Source of the DNA: Acidobacteriota bacterium
GTDB taxonomy: Bacteria; Acidobacteriota; Terriglobia; Bryobacterales; Bryobacteraceae
DNA length: 47,149 bases
Assembly: GCA_016871055.1 (NCBI GenBank)
Contig: VFZW01000007.1
Coordinates: 1 to 47,149 of the forward strand
Direction of reading: 5' to 3'
Below the pieces are notes generated by a model. That model was not told where the DNA came from, did no database searches, and worked only from the letters and a program-made list of their open reading frames with translations. Position numbers and translations under genes: made by a program. Numbering within the stretch: position 1 is the first letter of the stretch; every line of letters begins with the position of its first letter. Of the stretch, positions 8,763-16,191 are shown in pieces.

Positions 8763-9506
8763 ATGTCAGGTCACTCTAAATGGCACACAATCAAACACAA
8801 GAAGGCGGCTCTTGACGCCAAACGCGGAAAGATCTTCACCCGCCTGATTAAGGAAATCGTCATCGCCGCGCGTGGTGGCGGCGACCCCGATTCCAACGCC
8901 CGGCTCCGTACCGCCGTCACCGCCGCCAAGGCCGTGTCGATGCCCGCGGAAAACATTAATCGCGCCATCAAGCGCGGCACCGGCGAGCTGGAAGGTGCGA
9001 CGATCGAAGAGTACACCTACGAAGGATATGGCCCCGGCGGCGCGGCTGTCATGGTGAAGGTCGCATCAGACAACAAAAATCGCACTGTTAGCGACATCCG
9101 CCATGTCTTTTCGAAAAACGGCGGCAACATGGCCGAACCGGGCGCTGTCGGTTGGATGTTCGAGATGAAGTCGAACATCGTCATTGAAGGCGACAAAACG
9201 AACGAAGAGCAACTCATGAATGTCGCTCTTGAAGCCGGCGCCGAAGATATCCGCGACAACGGCGACTCGTGGCAAATCATCTCCGATCCCAGTTCGCACC
9301 AGCCCGTGCTCGATGCGCTCGCCAAGGCGGGCATTCCCGTTACCGAATCGGAAATGACGGCGCTCATCGCAAAGAACACGGTTACGCTTGAAGGCAACGA
9401 CGCCAAGGGCATGCTGCGCCTTTATGATGCGCTCGACGATCATGACGACGTCCAAAACGTCTACGGCAACTTCGATATCGGCGACGACGCCGGCGACGAA
9501 GGCTAA
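8763..9506 (+). CDS. yebC: YebC/PmpR-family protein (TACO1-like)
   Basis: A 247-aa protein of the usual length, beginning SGHSKWHTIKHKKAALDAKRGKIF, the family signature at the N-terminus, with later motifs NARLRTAV, PAENINRAIKRGTGE, YEGYGPGGAA and FSKNGGNMAEPGAVGWMF. YebC homologues are cytosolic; they have been described as transcription regulators and as translation factors helping ribosomes through proline-rich stretches. The gene is followed after 6 bp by ruvC, the classic yebC-ruvC arrangement. It has no Shine-Dalgarno sequence, and a perfect palindrome (8747-8758) abuts its start. Confidence 0.97.
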   Translation: MSGHSKWHTIKHKKAALDAKRGKIFTRLIKEIVIAARGGGDPDSNARLRTAVTAAKAVSMPAENINRAIKRGTGELEGATIEEYTYEGYGPGGAAVMVKVASDNKNRTVSDIRHVFSKNGGNMAEPGAVGWMFEMKSNIVIEGDKTNEEQLMNVALEAGAEDIRDNGDSWQIISDPSSHQPVLDALAKAGIPVTESEMTALIAKNTVTLEGNDAKGMLRLYDALDDHDDVQNVYGNFDIGDDAGDEG

Positions 9507-9512
9507 CGCCGT

Positions 9513-10010
9513 ATGCGTGTGCTCGGCATCGATTGCGGTTCGGAGCGCACCGGCTATGGCGTGATCGATAGCGACGGCCGGACTCACTCGCTGGTCGCCG
9601 CCGACGTCATCGTTACTTCGACAAAGAAGCCGCTCGGCGAGCGGCTTCTTGTCATTGCGCAAGGGCTGCGAGCGGTCATCGAGAAGCACCGGCCCGAACA
9701 AGGCGCCGTCGAAGGCGTCTTTCATGCCGTCAACACACAGACCGCTATCAAGTTGGCGCACGTCCGCGGTGTGGCGCTGCTTGCCCTCGCCGAGGCCAAC
9801 GTTCCGGTGGGTGAATACTCGCCGATGGAAGTAAAAACCAGCGTCGTCGGCTACGGCCGCGCCGAAAAAGAACAGGTGCAGTTGATGGTGCGGACAGTGC
9901 TCGCGTTGCCGGAAGTCATTCGTTCCAAGGACGCTTCCGATGCGCTGGCCGTCGCCGTTTGCCACGCCACTCGCGCCGGATTCGACGCCCGATTGCGAGC
10001 GGCCTTATGA
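9513..10010 (+). CDS. ruvC: Crossover junction endodeoxyribonuclease RuvC
   Basis: A 165-aa resolvase that cleaves Holliday junctions after branch migration by RuvAB. The four acidic catalytic residues can be placed: D7 in [13 protein letters not shown]67 in [13 protein letters not shown], and D140 and D143 in [12 protein letters not shown]. The length is typical. The stop TGA overlaps the ATG of the next gene (ATGA at 10007-10010), so translation is probably coupled. ruvA and ruvB are not here but about 25 kb away at 35083-36713. Confidence 0.97.
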   Translation: MRVLGIDCGSERTGYGVIDSDGRTHSLVAADVIVTSTKKPLGERLLVIAQGLRAVIEKHRPEQGAVEGVFHAVNTQTAIKLAHVRGVALLALAEANVPVGEYSPMEVKTSVVGYGRAEKEQVQLMVRTVLALPEVIRSKDASDALAVAVCHATRAGFDARLRAAL

Positions 10011-10636
10011 AATTTCTGATCTGGTTCGCGGCCGTATCGCTCTTCGCGCAAGACGGAAAACTCGTCTGGTCGAAGTCCTTCCCCGGCTCAACTCCCACGT
10101 TCGTCAAGATCACGATCGAACGCAACGGCAGCGCCGTTTATGTCGAGGAACTCAACGACCCGCAGCCGTTCCAATTCAAGCTCAACGAATCCGAGATCAA
10201 TACGATGTACGGCCTCGCCGAAAAACTCGGCTGGTTCAATCGCACGCTTGAATCGGGACTTCCCGTCGCCAAGATGGGCGAAAAAACGCTGCGTTATGAA
10301 GACGGTCCGAAGGCGCAGGAACAGAGGTTCAACTACACCACCGATCTCGACGCTCAGGCGCTCGCCGATTGGTTTGAACGCATCACCGAATCGGAGCGCC
10401 TGCTGATGGAACTCGAACGCTCCGCGCGCTTCGACAAACTGGGCGTCCATAAAATCATCTTGCAAATTCAAATCGCCTGGGAAAAGAAACGCCTCGTCGC
10501 TCCCGATCAGTTTTTGAAGTGGCTCGATCGTATCGTCAAGAGCGAAAGCTACATGAACATGGCGCGGGATCGCGCCTCCCTGCTTGCGAATGCTTTCCGA
10601 AACCCGCCCTCCGCCGAACCTGTCAAACAACAATGA
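10007..10636 (+). CDS. Exported protein of unknown function, ruvC operon
   Basis: A 209-aa protein with a short signal peptide ([15 protein letters not shown]) and no recognised domain. The N-terminal half looks like a beta-rich domain ([28 protein letters not shown]). The C-terminal half is predicted helical (residues about 110-195, many charged residues). The open frame extends 48 bases further upstream inside ruvC, but the ATG at 10007 gives the signal peptide and an ATGA overlap with ruvC. It overlaps the following gene in the same way (ATGA at 10633-10636), so the three are probably translated in sequence. A periplasmic location is inferred. Confidence 0.7.
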   Translation: MKFLIWFAAVSLFAQDGKLVWSKSFPGSTPTFVKITIERNGSAVYVEELNDPQPFQFKLNESEINTMYGLAEKLGWFNRTLESGLPVAKMGEKTLRYEDGPKAQEQRFNYTTDLDAQALADWFERITESERLLMELERSARFDKLGVHKIILQIQIAWEKKRLVAPDQFLKWLDRIVKSESYMNMARDRASLLANAFRNPPSAEPVKQQ

Positions 10637-11862
10637 AGTCGATTCTACTCAGCGCCATTGCGGCATCCTTTTTGTTCGCGCAAACCCAACTGCCCGAACA
10701 GGAACAAAGCGATCTCAATAACGCTCTAGCCGAAGCCGGCCAATCGAGCCACGAATTCATCCACGCTCTCGAACGGCATTTGAAAAAGTACCCCGAGTCG
10801 AAGTCGCGCTGGGAGATGGAACGAGCTCTCGTCAAAGGCGCGCGCGACATCAACGACGACGCCCGCATTATCAAGTGGGGCGAAGCCGTACTCGCTCGCG
10901 AAAGTGAAGACATCCAAACGCTCGAAGCGGTCGCGCGCGCCCTCGGCCGCGTCAACGATAAGTCCTCGGCGGAAAAGGCGCTTGCGCGGGCCATCAAGTG
11001 GGAGCAGGTGCTTAAGTCGATCGAACCCAAAGGCCCGCAGGAAAAAATTCGCTGGCAAACTCGGATGGATCTTGACATGGGGCTGAGCCGCTCGCTCAAC
11101 GTGCAGGCCATTGCGTTGATCCGTCTCGGCAGAGCGGCCGAAGCCGAAGGCAAAGCGGAGAAAGCGTTCGCCACTTATCCCTTTGACGACAACGCCCGTA
11201 CACTCGCCATCGCCCGCTCCGCGCTTGAAAAATGGGATGCCGCGGCAGCCGCCTACGCCGACAGTTTTGTCGCTGGTGAAGGCAAACGTGCCGAGGATCT
11301 TGAGGCCATGCGGCTTGCTTGGAAGAAAAATCACACCGAGGAGAAGGGCCTCGGCGACTTCGTTCTCGCCGCCCACGATCGGCTCAATAAATGGAACGAA
11401 GGCAAAATCGCGCGTCTCCGGGAGATCGATCCCAATGCCGTGAAAGTCAAACCCGTCGAGTACGTCCTCACCGGCGTCAACGGAGAAAAACTCCCCGTCG
11501 CCTCGCTGCAAGGAAAGGTCGTCGTTCTGGATTTTTGGGCAACCTGGTGCGGCCCGTGCCGCACGCAACATCCGCTTTACGAGCAGGCCAAGGATCGCTT
11601 CAAAGGCCGCGACGACGTTGTTTTCGTTTATCTGAACACCGATGAAGACAAATCGCTTGTCAAGCCGTTCTTGCAGAATAACAAGTGGTCGCAGAATGTC
11701 TACTTCGAGGACGGCCTCTCGCGCCTGCTCACGGTCAGCTCAATTCCCACGACCGTCATCTTAAACAAACGTGGTGAAATCGCCAGTCGCATGAACGGCT
11801 TCATCCCCGAGAAATTCGTCGACATGCTCTCCGAGCGGGTACAGCGGATCCTGAGCGAATAA
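10633..11862 (+). CDS. Periplasmic TPR protein with C-terminal thioredoxin-like (TlpA/ResA-type) domain
   Basis: A 409-aa protein. A signal peptide ([17 protein letters not shown]) is followed by a helical, TPR-like region at about 25-260 and a thioredoxin fold at about 275-405. The redox motif WCGPC is at 305-309 within VLDFWATWCGPCR, and the cis-proline loop is visible as SSIPTTVILN. TlpA/ResA-like proteins reduce or exchange disulfides on exported proteins, for example apocytochromes. The start is set at 10633 because it overlaps the preceding stop (ATGA) and gives the signal peptide; the frame is open further upstream. The gene sits between recombination and nucleoside-metabolism genes, so its redox partner cannot be read from context. 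Confidence 0.82.
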   Translation: MKSILLSAIAASFLFAQTQLPEQEQSDLNNALAEAGQSSHEFIHALERHLKKYPESKSRWEMERALVKGARDINDDARIIKWGEAVLARESEDIQTLEAVARALGRVNDKSSAEKALARAIKWEQVLKSIEPKGPQEKIRWQTRMDLDMGLSRSLNVQAIALIRLGRAAEAEGKAEKAFATYPFDDNARTLAIARSALEKWDAAAAAYADSFVAGEGKRAEDLEAMRLAWKKNHTEEKGLGDFVLAAHDRLNKWNEGKIARLREIDPNAVKVKPVEYVLTGVNGEKLPVASLQGKVVVLDFWATWCGPCRTQHPLYEQAKDRFKGRDDVVFVYLNTDEDKSLVKPFLQNNKWSQNVYFEDGLSRLLTVSSIPTTVILNKRGEIASRMNGFIPEKFVDMLSERVQRILSE

Positions 11863-11863
11863 C

Positions 11864-13021
11864 GTGTTCCGCCGCATCATCTGGATCGTCCTCGATAGCG
11901 CCGGCATCGGCGAAATGCCCGACGCCGCCGACTATGGCGACGTTGGGAGCGACACCATCGGCAACATTGCAAAACTACGGCCGATGCAGTTGCCCAATTT
12001 TGCCGCGTTGGGCCTTGCCAATATCAAGCCTTTGAACGGTATCCCGCCGGCCGCCGACATACAGGGCGCCTTCGGCAAATGCACGCTCGCCTCTCCCGGC
12101 AAGGACACGACAACGGGCCATTGGGAGATGGTCGGCATTCATCTCGACAAGCCGTTCCCGCTTTTCCCGAACGGCTTTCCAGCCGAGATTCTGCGTCCGT
12201 TCGAAGATAAGATCGCCCGCGGCACACTCGGCAACAAAGCTGCTTCGGGCACCGAGATCATCAAGGAACTCGGCGACGAGCACGTCCGCACCGGTTCGCC
12301 GATCGTCTATACATCGGCCGATAGCGTTTTCCAGATTGCCGCGCACGAAGACGTCATTCCGCTCTGGGAACTCTACAAGATCTGTGAGACCGCGCGTGAC
12401 CTATTGCGCGGACCGAACGAAGTCGGCCGTGTCATCGCGCGTCCGTTTACAGGCGAATCCGGCGAATACAAGCGCACGGCGAATCGCAAGGACTACGCTG
12501 TTCCGCCGCCGCGCGGCATGCTGCTGGATCAACTTCACGCGGCCAAAGTGCCCGTTCACAGTGTTGGCAAAATCTTCGACGTATTCCTCGGCCGCGGCAT
12601 TTCCGTCTATGACAAGACCAAGACCAACGCCGAAGGGATGGCCACCACGCTCGAAGCGATGGACCACACCAAGGACGGCCTCATCTTCGTCAACCTCGTT
12701 GACTTCGACATGCTTTACGGACATCGCAACGACGTCGAGGGCTACGCGCGCGCGCTTGAGGAATGCGACGCCTGGTTGCCGTCGTTGCAAGCCGCGATGA
12801 ACGAGGACGACCTCGCCATCCTCTGCGCCGACCACGGCTGCGATCCAACCACGCCGTCCACCGATCACAGTCGCGAATACACGCCGCTTCTATGCTATTC
12901 GCCGAAGACCAAGTCGTCCAACCTCGGCACGCGCGCGACCCTTTCCGACATCGGCGCGACAGTCGCCCAAAACTTCAACGTCACCATCCCGAAAGGAACA
13001 AGTTTCTTACCGCAACTATGA
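11864..13021 (+). CDS. deoB: Phosphopentomutase
   Basis: A 385-aa enzyme of the alkaline-phosphatase superfamily that interconverts (deoxy)ribose 1-phosphate and 5-phosphate in nucleoside salvage. Signature elements are the metal-binding N-terminus IVLDSAGIGEMPD, the phosphorylated-Thr region GKDTTTGHWEMVG at about 79-91, FVNLVDFDMLYGHRND and CADHGCDPTTPSTDHSRE. The start is GTG at 11864, one base after the preceding stop codon. It overlaps tpiA by ATGA, linking salvage-derived pentose phosphate to triose metabolism in one transcript. Confidence 0.96.
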   Translation: MFRRIIWIVLDSAGIGEMPDAADYGDVGSDTIGNIAKLRPMQLPNFAALGLANIKPLNGIPPAADIQGAFGKCTLASPGKDTTTGHWEMVGIHLDKPFPLFPNGFPAEILRPFEDKIARGTLGNKAASGTEIIKELGDEHVRTGSPIVYTSADSVFQIAAHEDVIPLWELYKICETARDLLRGPNEVGRVIARPFTGESGEYKRTANRKDYAVPPPRGMLLDQLHAAKVPVHSVGKIFDVFLGRGISVYDKTKTNAEGMATTLEAMDHTKDGLIFVNLVDFDMLYGHRNDVEGYARALEECDAWLPSLQAAMNEDDLAILCADHGCDPTTPSTDHSREYTPLLCYSPKTKSSNLGTRATLSDIGATVAQNFNVTIPKGTSFLPQL

Positions 13022-13767
13022 GAACCCCGCTAATGGCCGGCAATTGGAAGATGTACAAAACGCCCGCCCAAACCAAAGACTTTTTCGCCGCCTTCCTGCC
13101 GCTGGTTGCTGAGGCCAAGCACTGCGAGATCGCCATCTGTCCGCCGTTCGTAAACATCGCGGCCGCCGTCGACGCCGCCAAGACCTCGCGTGTCGGGATC
13201 GGCGCTCAGAATTTGTATTGGAAGAACGAAGGTGCATTCACCGGCGAGATCTCTGGTCCGATGATCAAGGCCAGCGGCGCAGAGTGGGTGATCATCGGTC
13301 ACAGCGAACGCCGCCAGTTTTTCGGCGAGACGGATGCGACGGTCCTCGAACGAACGAAAGCAGCTCTGGCCGCGGGTTTGAAGCCGATCGTGTGCGTCGG
13401 CGAAATGCTCGCCGAGCGCGAAGCGAATCAGACGGATGCCGTGCTCACAACGCAGTTCAACGGCGGCATCGCCAGCCTTTCGAGCGACGAGTTCGCCCAG
13501 ATCGTTATCGCCTATGAACCCGTCTGGGCCATCGGCACTGGCAAGGTCGCAACGCCAGACATGGCCGCCGACGCGCACCGCACTATCCGCGGTCTGGTCA
13601 ATGCGAAGTACGGCGCCGTTGCCGCTTCGAAAGTCCGCATTCTCTACGGCGGTAGCGTTAAGCCCGACAACGTCAAAGGCCTTATGGCGCAGCCGGAAAT
13701 CGACGGAGCGCTCGTCGGCGGGGCTAGTCTCGAAGGCGGCTCGTTCGCTTCGATCGTCAATTTCTAA
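13018..13767 (+). CDS. tpiA: Triosephosphate isomerase
   Basis: A 249-aa TIM-barrel enzyme interconverting dihydroxyacetone phosphate and glyceraldehyde 3-phosphate. Catalytic residues are in place: N9 and K11 in AGNWKM, H95 in IGHSERR, E167 in AYEPVWAIGTG. The phosphate-binding loops YGGSVKP and GALVGGASL are also present. The ATG at 13018 overlaps the deoB stop (ATGA). The open frame extends upstream to 12763 inside deoB, but that part is a shadow. The usual secG neighbour downstream is absent; a short unassigned coding-like remnant follows. Confidence 0.97.
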   Translation: MRTPLMAGNWKMYKTPAQTKDFFAAFLPLVAEAKHCEIAICPPFVNIAAAVDAAKTSRVGIGAQNLYWKNEGAFTGEISGPMIKASGAEWVIIGHSERRQFFGETDATVLERTKAALAAGLKPIVCVGEMLAEREANQTDAVLTTQFNGGIASLSSDEFAQIVIAYEPVWAIGTGKVATPDMAADAHRTIRGLVNAKYGAVAASKVRILYGGSVKPDNVKGLMAQPEIDGALVGGASLEGGSFASIVNF

Positions 13768-13807
13768 CAATGCAGGCCAGGTCACCGAAGCGGAATTTCT
13801 AGCGGCG

Positions 13808-13936
13808 GTGAAAGCCGGCAGCGCCACCCGCGACGAATCCTTCCGCTCCACCGGCATCGGCGATTTCGCATTCTACTACAAGCCCGCCCGCGAACTCGCC
13901 GGCCGGATTGTGGTCCGCTGCTTCCTCGCCTCTTAA
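13808..13936 (+). pseudogene. Short coding-like fragment after tpiA, unassigned
   Basis: After the tpiA stop, an open frame reads TEAEFLAAVKAGSATRDESF, then STGIGDFAFYYKP and GRIVVRCFLAS before TAA at 13934-13936. The composition looks like genuine protein, with hydrophobic strands and a compact C-terminus. There is no ATG; a GTG at 13808 would give 42 residues. It could be a small gene with an unusual start or the 3' remnant of a deleted gene. Its stop overlaps the stop of the convergent quinoprotein gene. I do not recognise the family. Confidence 0.3.
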
Positions 13937-15873
13937 TTCAACCCAAACGCATACACCACGCTGCCCACAATCATTGACACATACTGCTTGTTGTCGAACA
14001 TGTAGGTCATCGGCGATGTGTGCAGGTTTTCGGTGAACGGATAACTCCAGAGTCGCTTGCCGGTCACCGCGTCCGCGGCCGCCAGCGCGCCCTCGTCGTC
14101 GCCGAAAATTACAATCCCGCCCGCCGTCGTCATCGTGCCCGTCCACGTATCGCCCGGCCCGTTCTGCGGCACTTCCCACTTCACCTTGCCGGTCTCGATG
14201 TCGAACGCGCGCAGGAATTTTTGCGGCTTATCGTTCGGATCCCGCCGCCCACCGCCCGCGCCGTAGTTGCCGCCCGCCCGCCATGGCTCGATCGGCCGTT
14301 TCGTATACACCGCGCAGCGTTCGAGAGTGTTCACATAGAACAGCCGCGTCGCCGGATTGTACGAGGTCGAAAAGTAATTCGCCGCGCCCTCGACGGCCGG
14401 GCAAATCAGTTGTCCTTCGAGAGTTGGCACGGAATTCGGATTCATAACCGGCCGCCCATCGGGCGCGATTTCCTTCGCCCACGTCAACTTCTTCACCATC
14501 GGCGAGGCCATCAGCATCTTTCCGTTCAACCGGTCGAGGACATGTAGGAACCCATTCCGATTTGCCTGTAGCATCAGCTTCCGAGGCTGCCCACGCCAAT
14601 TCGCATCGGTCAGCACCAACGGCGCCACCGCGTCCCAGTCCCATTCGTCATGCGGGGTAGGCTGAAAGTGCCATTTCAACTTTCCGGTCCGGACATCGAG
14701 CGCGATGATCGAGCATGTGTACAAGTTATCGCCCTTGCGATCATCGCCGTTGAAGTCCGGGCCTGCGTTGCCCGAAGGCCAATACACAAGCTTCGCCTCC
14801 GGGTCATAGCTGCCCGTCAGCCAAGTCGGCCCGCCGCCATGGTCGATTCCCAGGCCTTCCCAGGTCTCCGAACCCGGCTCGCCGCGCGCCGGGATCGTCC
14901 AGAATCGCCAGACCTCTTTGCCGGACCTCTGGTCAAAAGCGGCCAGGAACCCGCGCACGCCCTGCTCGCCTCCGGCCGTCCCCGCGACGATCAAATCTTC
15001 CACCGCCAGCAGCGACCCAGTGGCGTTGTAATTCTGGCGATAGTCCGCCATTTCGGTGTCCCACAACACCGCGCCGGTGTGCCGGTTCAGGGCGATCAAG
15101 TGCGCGTGATCGGTCTGCATGAACACCGCTTCGCCCGCGATCGTAACACTTCGATTGTTCCCTGGCGACCGCGCATTTCCGACCAATCCCTGCGTCGCGG
15201 GCTTCGAATACTCCCAAATGCGCGCGCACGATCCTGCGTCCAGCGCTATGACCGTGTTCGTATTCGTGACGTACATGATGCCGCCGTAGACCTGCGGCGT
15301 GCCCTGCAATCTCCCAGAATTCGGAACGGCGTAAACCCACTTCACCGCCAGATTCGAAGCATTCGCGGCATTGATCTGCGTCATCGGCGAATACCGGTTG
15401 CCGCTCAGCTGACCGTGCATCGAAGTCCAATCGTTCTGCGACGTCACCTCGCGAAACTTCTCGCCGTCGACACGCAATAGATGCAGTTTCGAATCGTCGG
15501 TGCGCAGTTGCATTGCGCGTGACGTCTTCGCAAGTACGAGTCCCTCAAGCGCTCCGCCGTTGGTCAACGAAATCCTTTGGCGCACCGGCTGAAAGCCCCG
15601 CCGGCGCCGCTGCTGCATGCCGCGCATGGCTGCGACGATCGCTTTCACCTCCTCGGCCGGCAACTGCGCAAACGCCGGCATGCCCTTCCGGGGCACGCCA
15701 TCGCGAATCACGGCCGCAAGCTCGTCATCGTTCTTCGCCGCTAGCGCCGGAACGATCGACGGCGCATGTTCTCCTCCGTTCCCATCGACTCCATGATAAA
15801 CCGAGCACCGCGCTTGAAATCCGCTTTGCGCCCAAACACCGGCCGCCACCGCGGCAAGTAGGTAGATCCTCAT
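13933..15873 (-). CDS. PQQ-dependent dehydrogenase-like quinoprotein with damaged cytochrome c domain
   Basis: A 646-aa protein. A signal peptide (MRIYLLAAVAAGVWAQ) is followed by a cytochrome-c-like domain at about 18-80 and an eight-bladed PQQ alcohol-dehydrogenase-type propeller at about 130-646 (SGNRYSPMTQI; GNARSPGNN; GNAGPDFNGDDR; NGFLHVLDRLNGKML; GPGDTWTGTMTTAGGIV). In the haem domain the expected CxxCH reads C23-S-V-Y26-H27. The second cysteine is replaced by tyrosine (TAT codon at 15796-15798), while the probable axial Met in RKGMPAF is kept. A single G-to-A change from TGT explains this. The protein would oxidise a periplasmic alcohol or sugar with PQQ; the electron-transfer domain may be impaired. 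ATG 15873 is preferred over GTG 15876. Confidence 0.82.
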   Translation of the reverse strand: MRIYLLAAVAAGVWAQSGFQARCSVYHGVDGNGGEHAPSIVPALAAKNDDELAAVIRDGVPRKGMPAFAQLPAEEVKAIVAAMRGMQQRRRRGFQPVRQRISLTNGGALEGLVLAKTSRAMQLRTDDSKLHLLRVDGEKFREVTSQNDWTSMHGQLSGNRYSPMTQINAANASNLAVKWVYAVPNSGRLQGTPQVYGGIMYVTNTNTVIALDAGSCARIWEYSKPATQGLVGNARSPGNNRSVTIAGEAVFMQTDHAHLIALNRHTGAVLWDTEMADYRQNYNATGSLLAVEDLIVAGTAGGEQGVRGFLAAFDQRSGKEVWRFWTIPARGEPGSETWEGLGIDHGGGPTWLTGSYDPEAKLVYWPSGNAGPDFNGDDRKGDNLYTCSIIALDVRTGKLKWHFQPTPHDEWDWDAVAPLVLTDANWRGQPRKLMLQANRNGFLHVLDRLNGKMLMASPMVKKLTWAKEIAPDGRPVMNPNSVPTLEGQLICPAVEGAANYFSTSYNPATRLFYVNTLERCAVYTKRPIEPWRAGGNYGAGGGRRDPNDKPQKFLRAFDIETGKVKWEVPQNGPGDTWTGTMTTAGGIVIFGDDEGALAAADAVTGKRLWSYPFTENLHTSPMTYMFDNKQYVSMIVGSVVYAFGLN

Positions 15874-15881
15874 CACTGGCG

Positions 15882-15887
15882 AGTCTA
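15882..15887 (-). promoter_or_regulatory. Candidate -10 box TAGACT upstream of the quinoprotein gene
   Basis: Read on the minus strand, TAGACT ends 8 bases before the ATG at 15873. No Shine-Dalgarno sequence lies between. It is the same hexamer at nearly the same distance as for the gene at 1045. Confidence 0.4.
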
Positions 15888-16191
15888 CCGCATCCGATCC
15901 GGTAGTAGTTCGGAAGCCAGACCGGATGCTTGCGAAGTTTCACCGAACCCCCGCAATAGCTCATACGCTCGCGTCATGTAGGACGAAGAAATCTTCCCAC
16001 CGTTTCTGCCCAGTCCAATCGCTCGGCGCATGTGCACGTATCTGCGATCGATACGAAACTGGATCCGTTGAAACTGGACTACTTATGCGCCACCGCTAAG
16101 GTGGCGCTAGTCTTCGGGACCGCCATACCGACCCCGACCAACCGCTCTAGGCGGCTTTCGAACGAAGGCACTCATGTCTGCCGAGGAATCG
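15888..16191. other. Intergenic region with a strong hairpin, no supported gene
   Basis: Open frames here are short and look non-coding. The only clear structure is a perfect inverted repeat, GCGCCACC / GGTGGCGC with a 5-base loop, at 16087-16107. It has no following T-run on either strand, so it is at best a weak bidirectional terminator for the minus-strand M50-TPR gene that ends at 16192. Confidence 0.4.

Noticed and set aside
16087-16107. Rho-independent terminator
   Set aside because: The hairpin is perfect but lacks a T-run on either strand; kept only as an intergenic structure.
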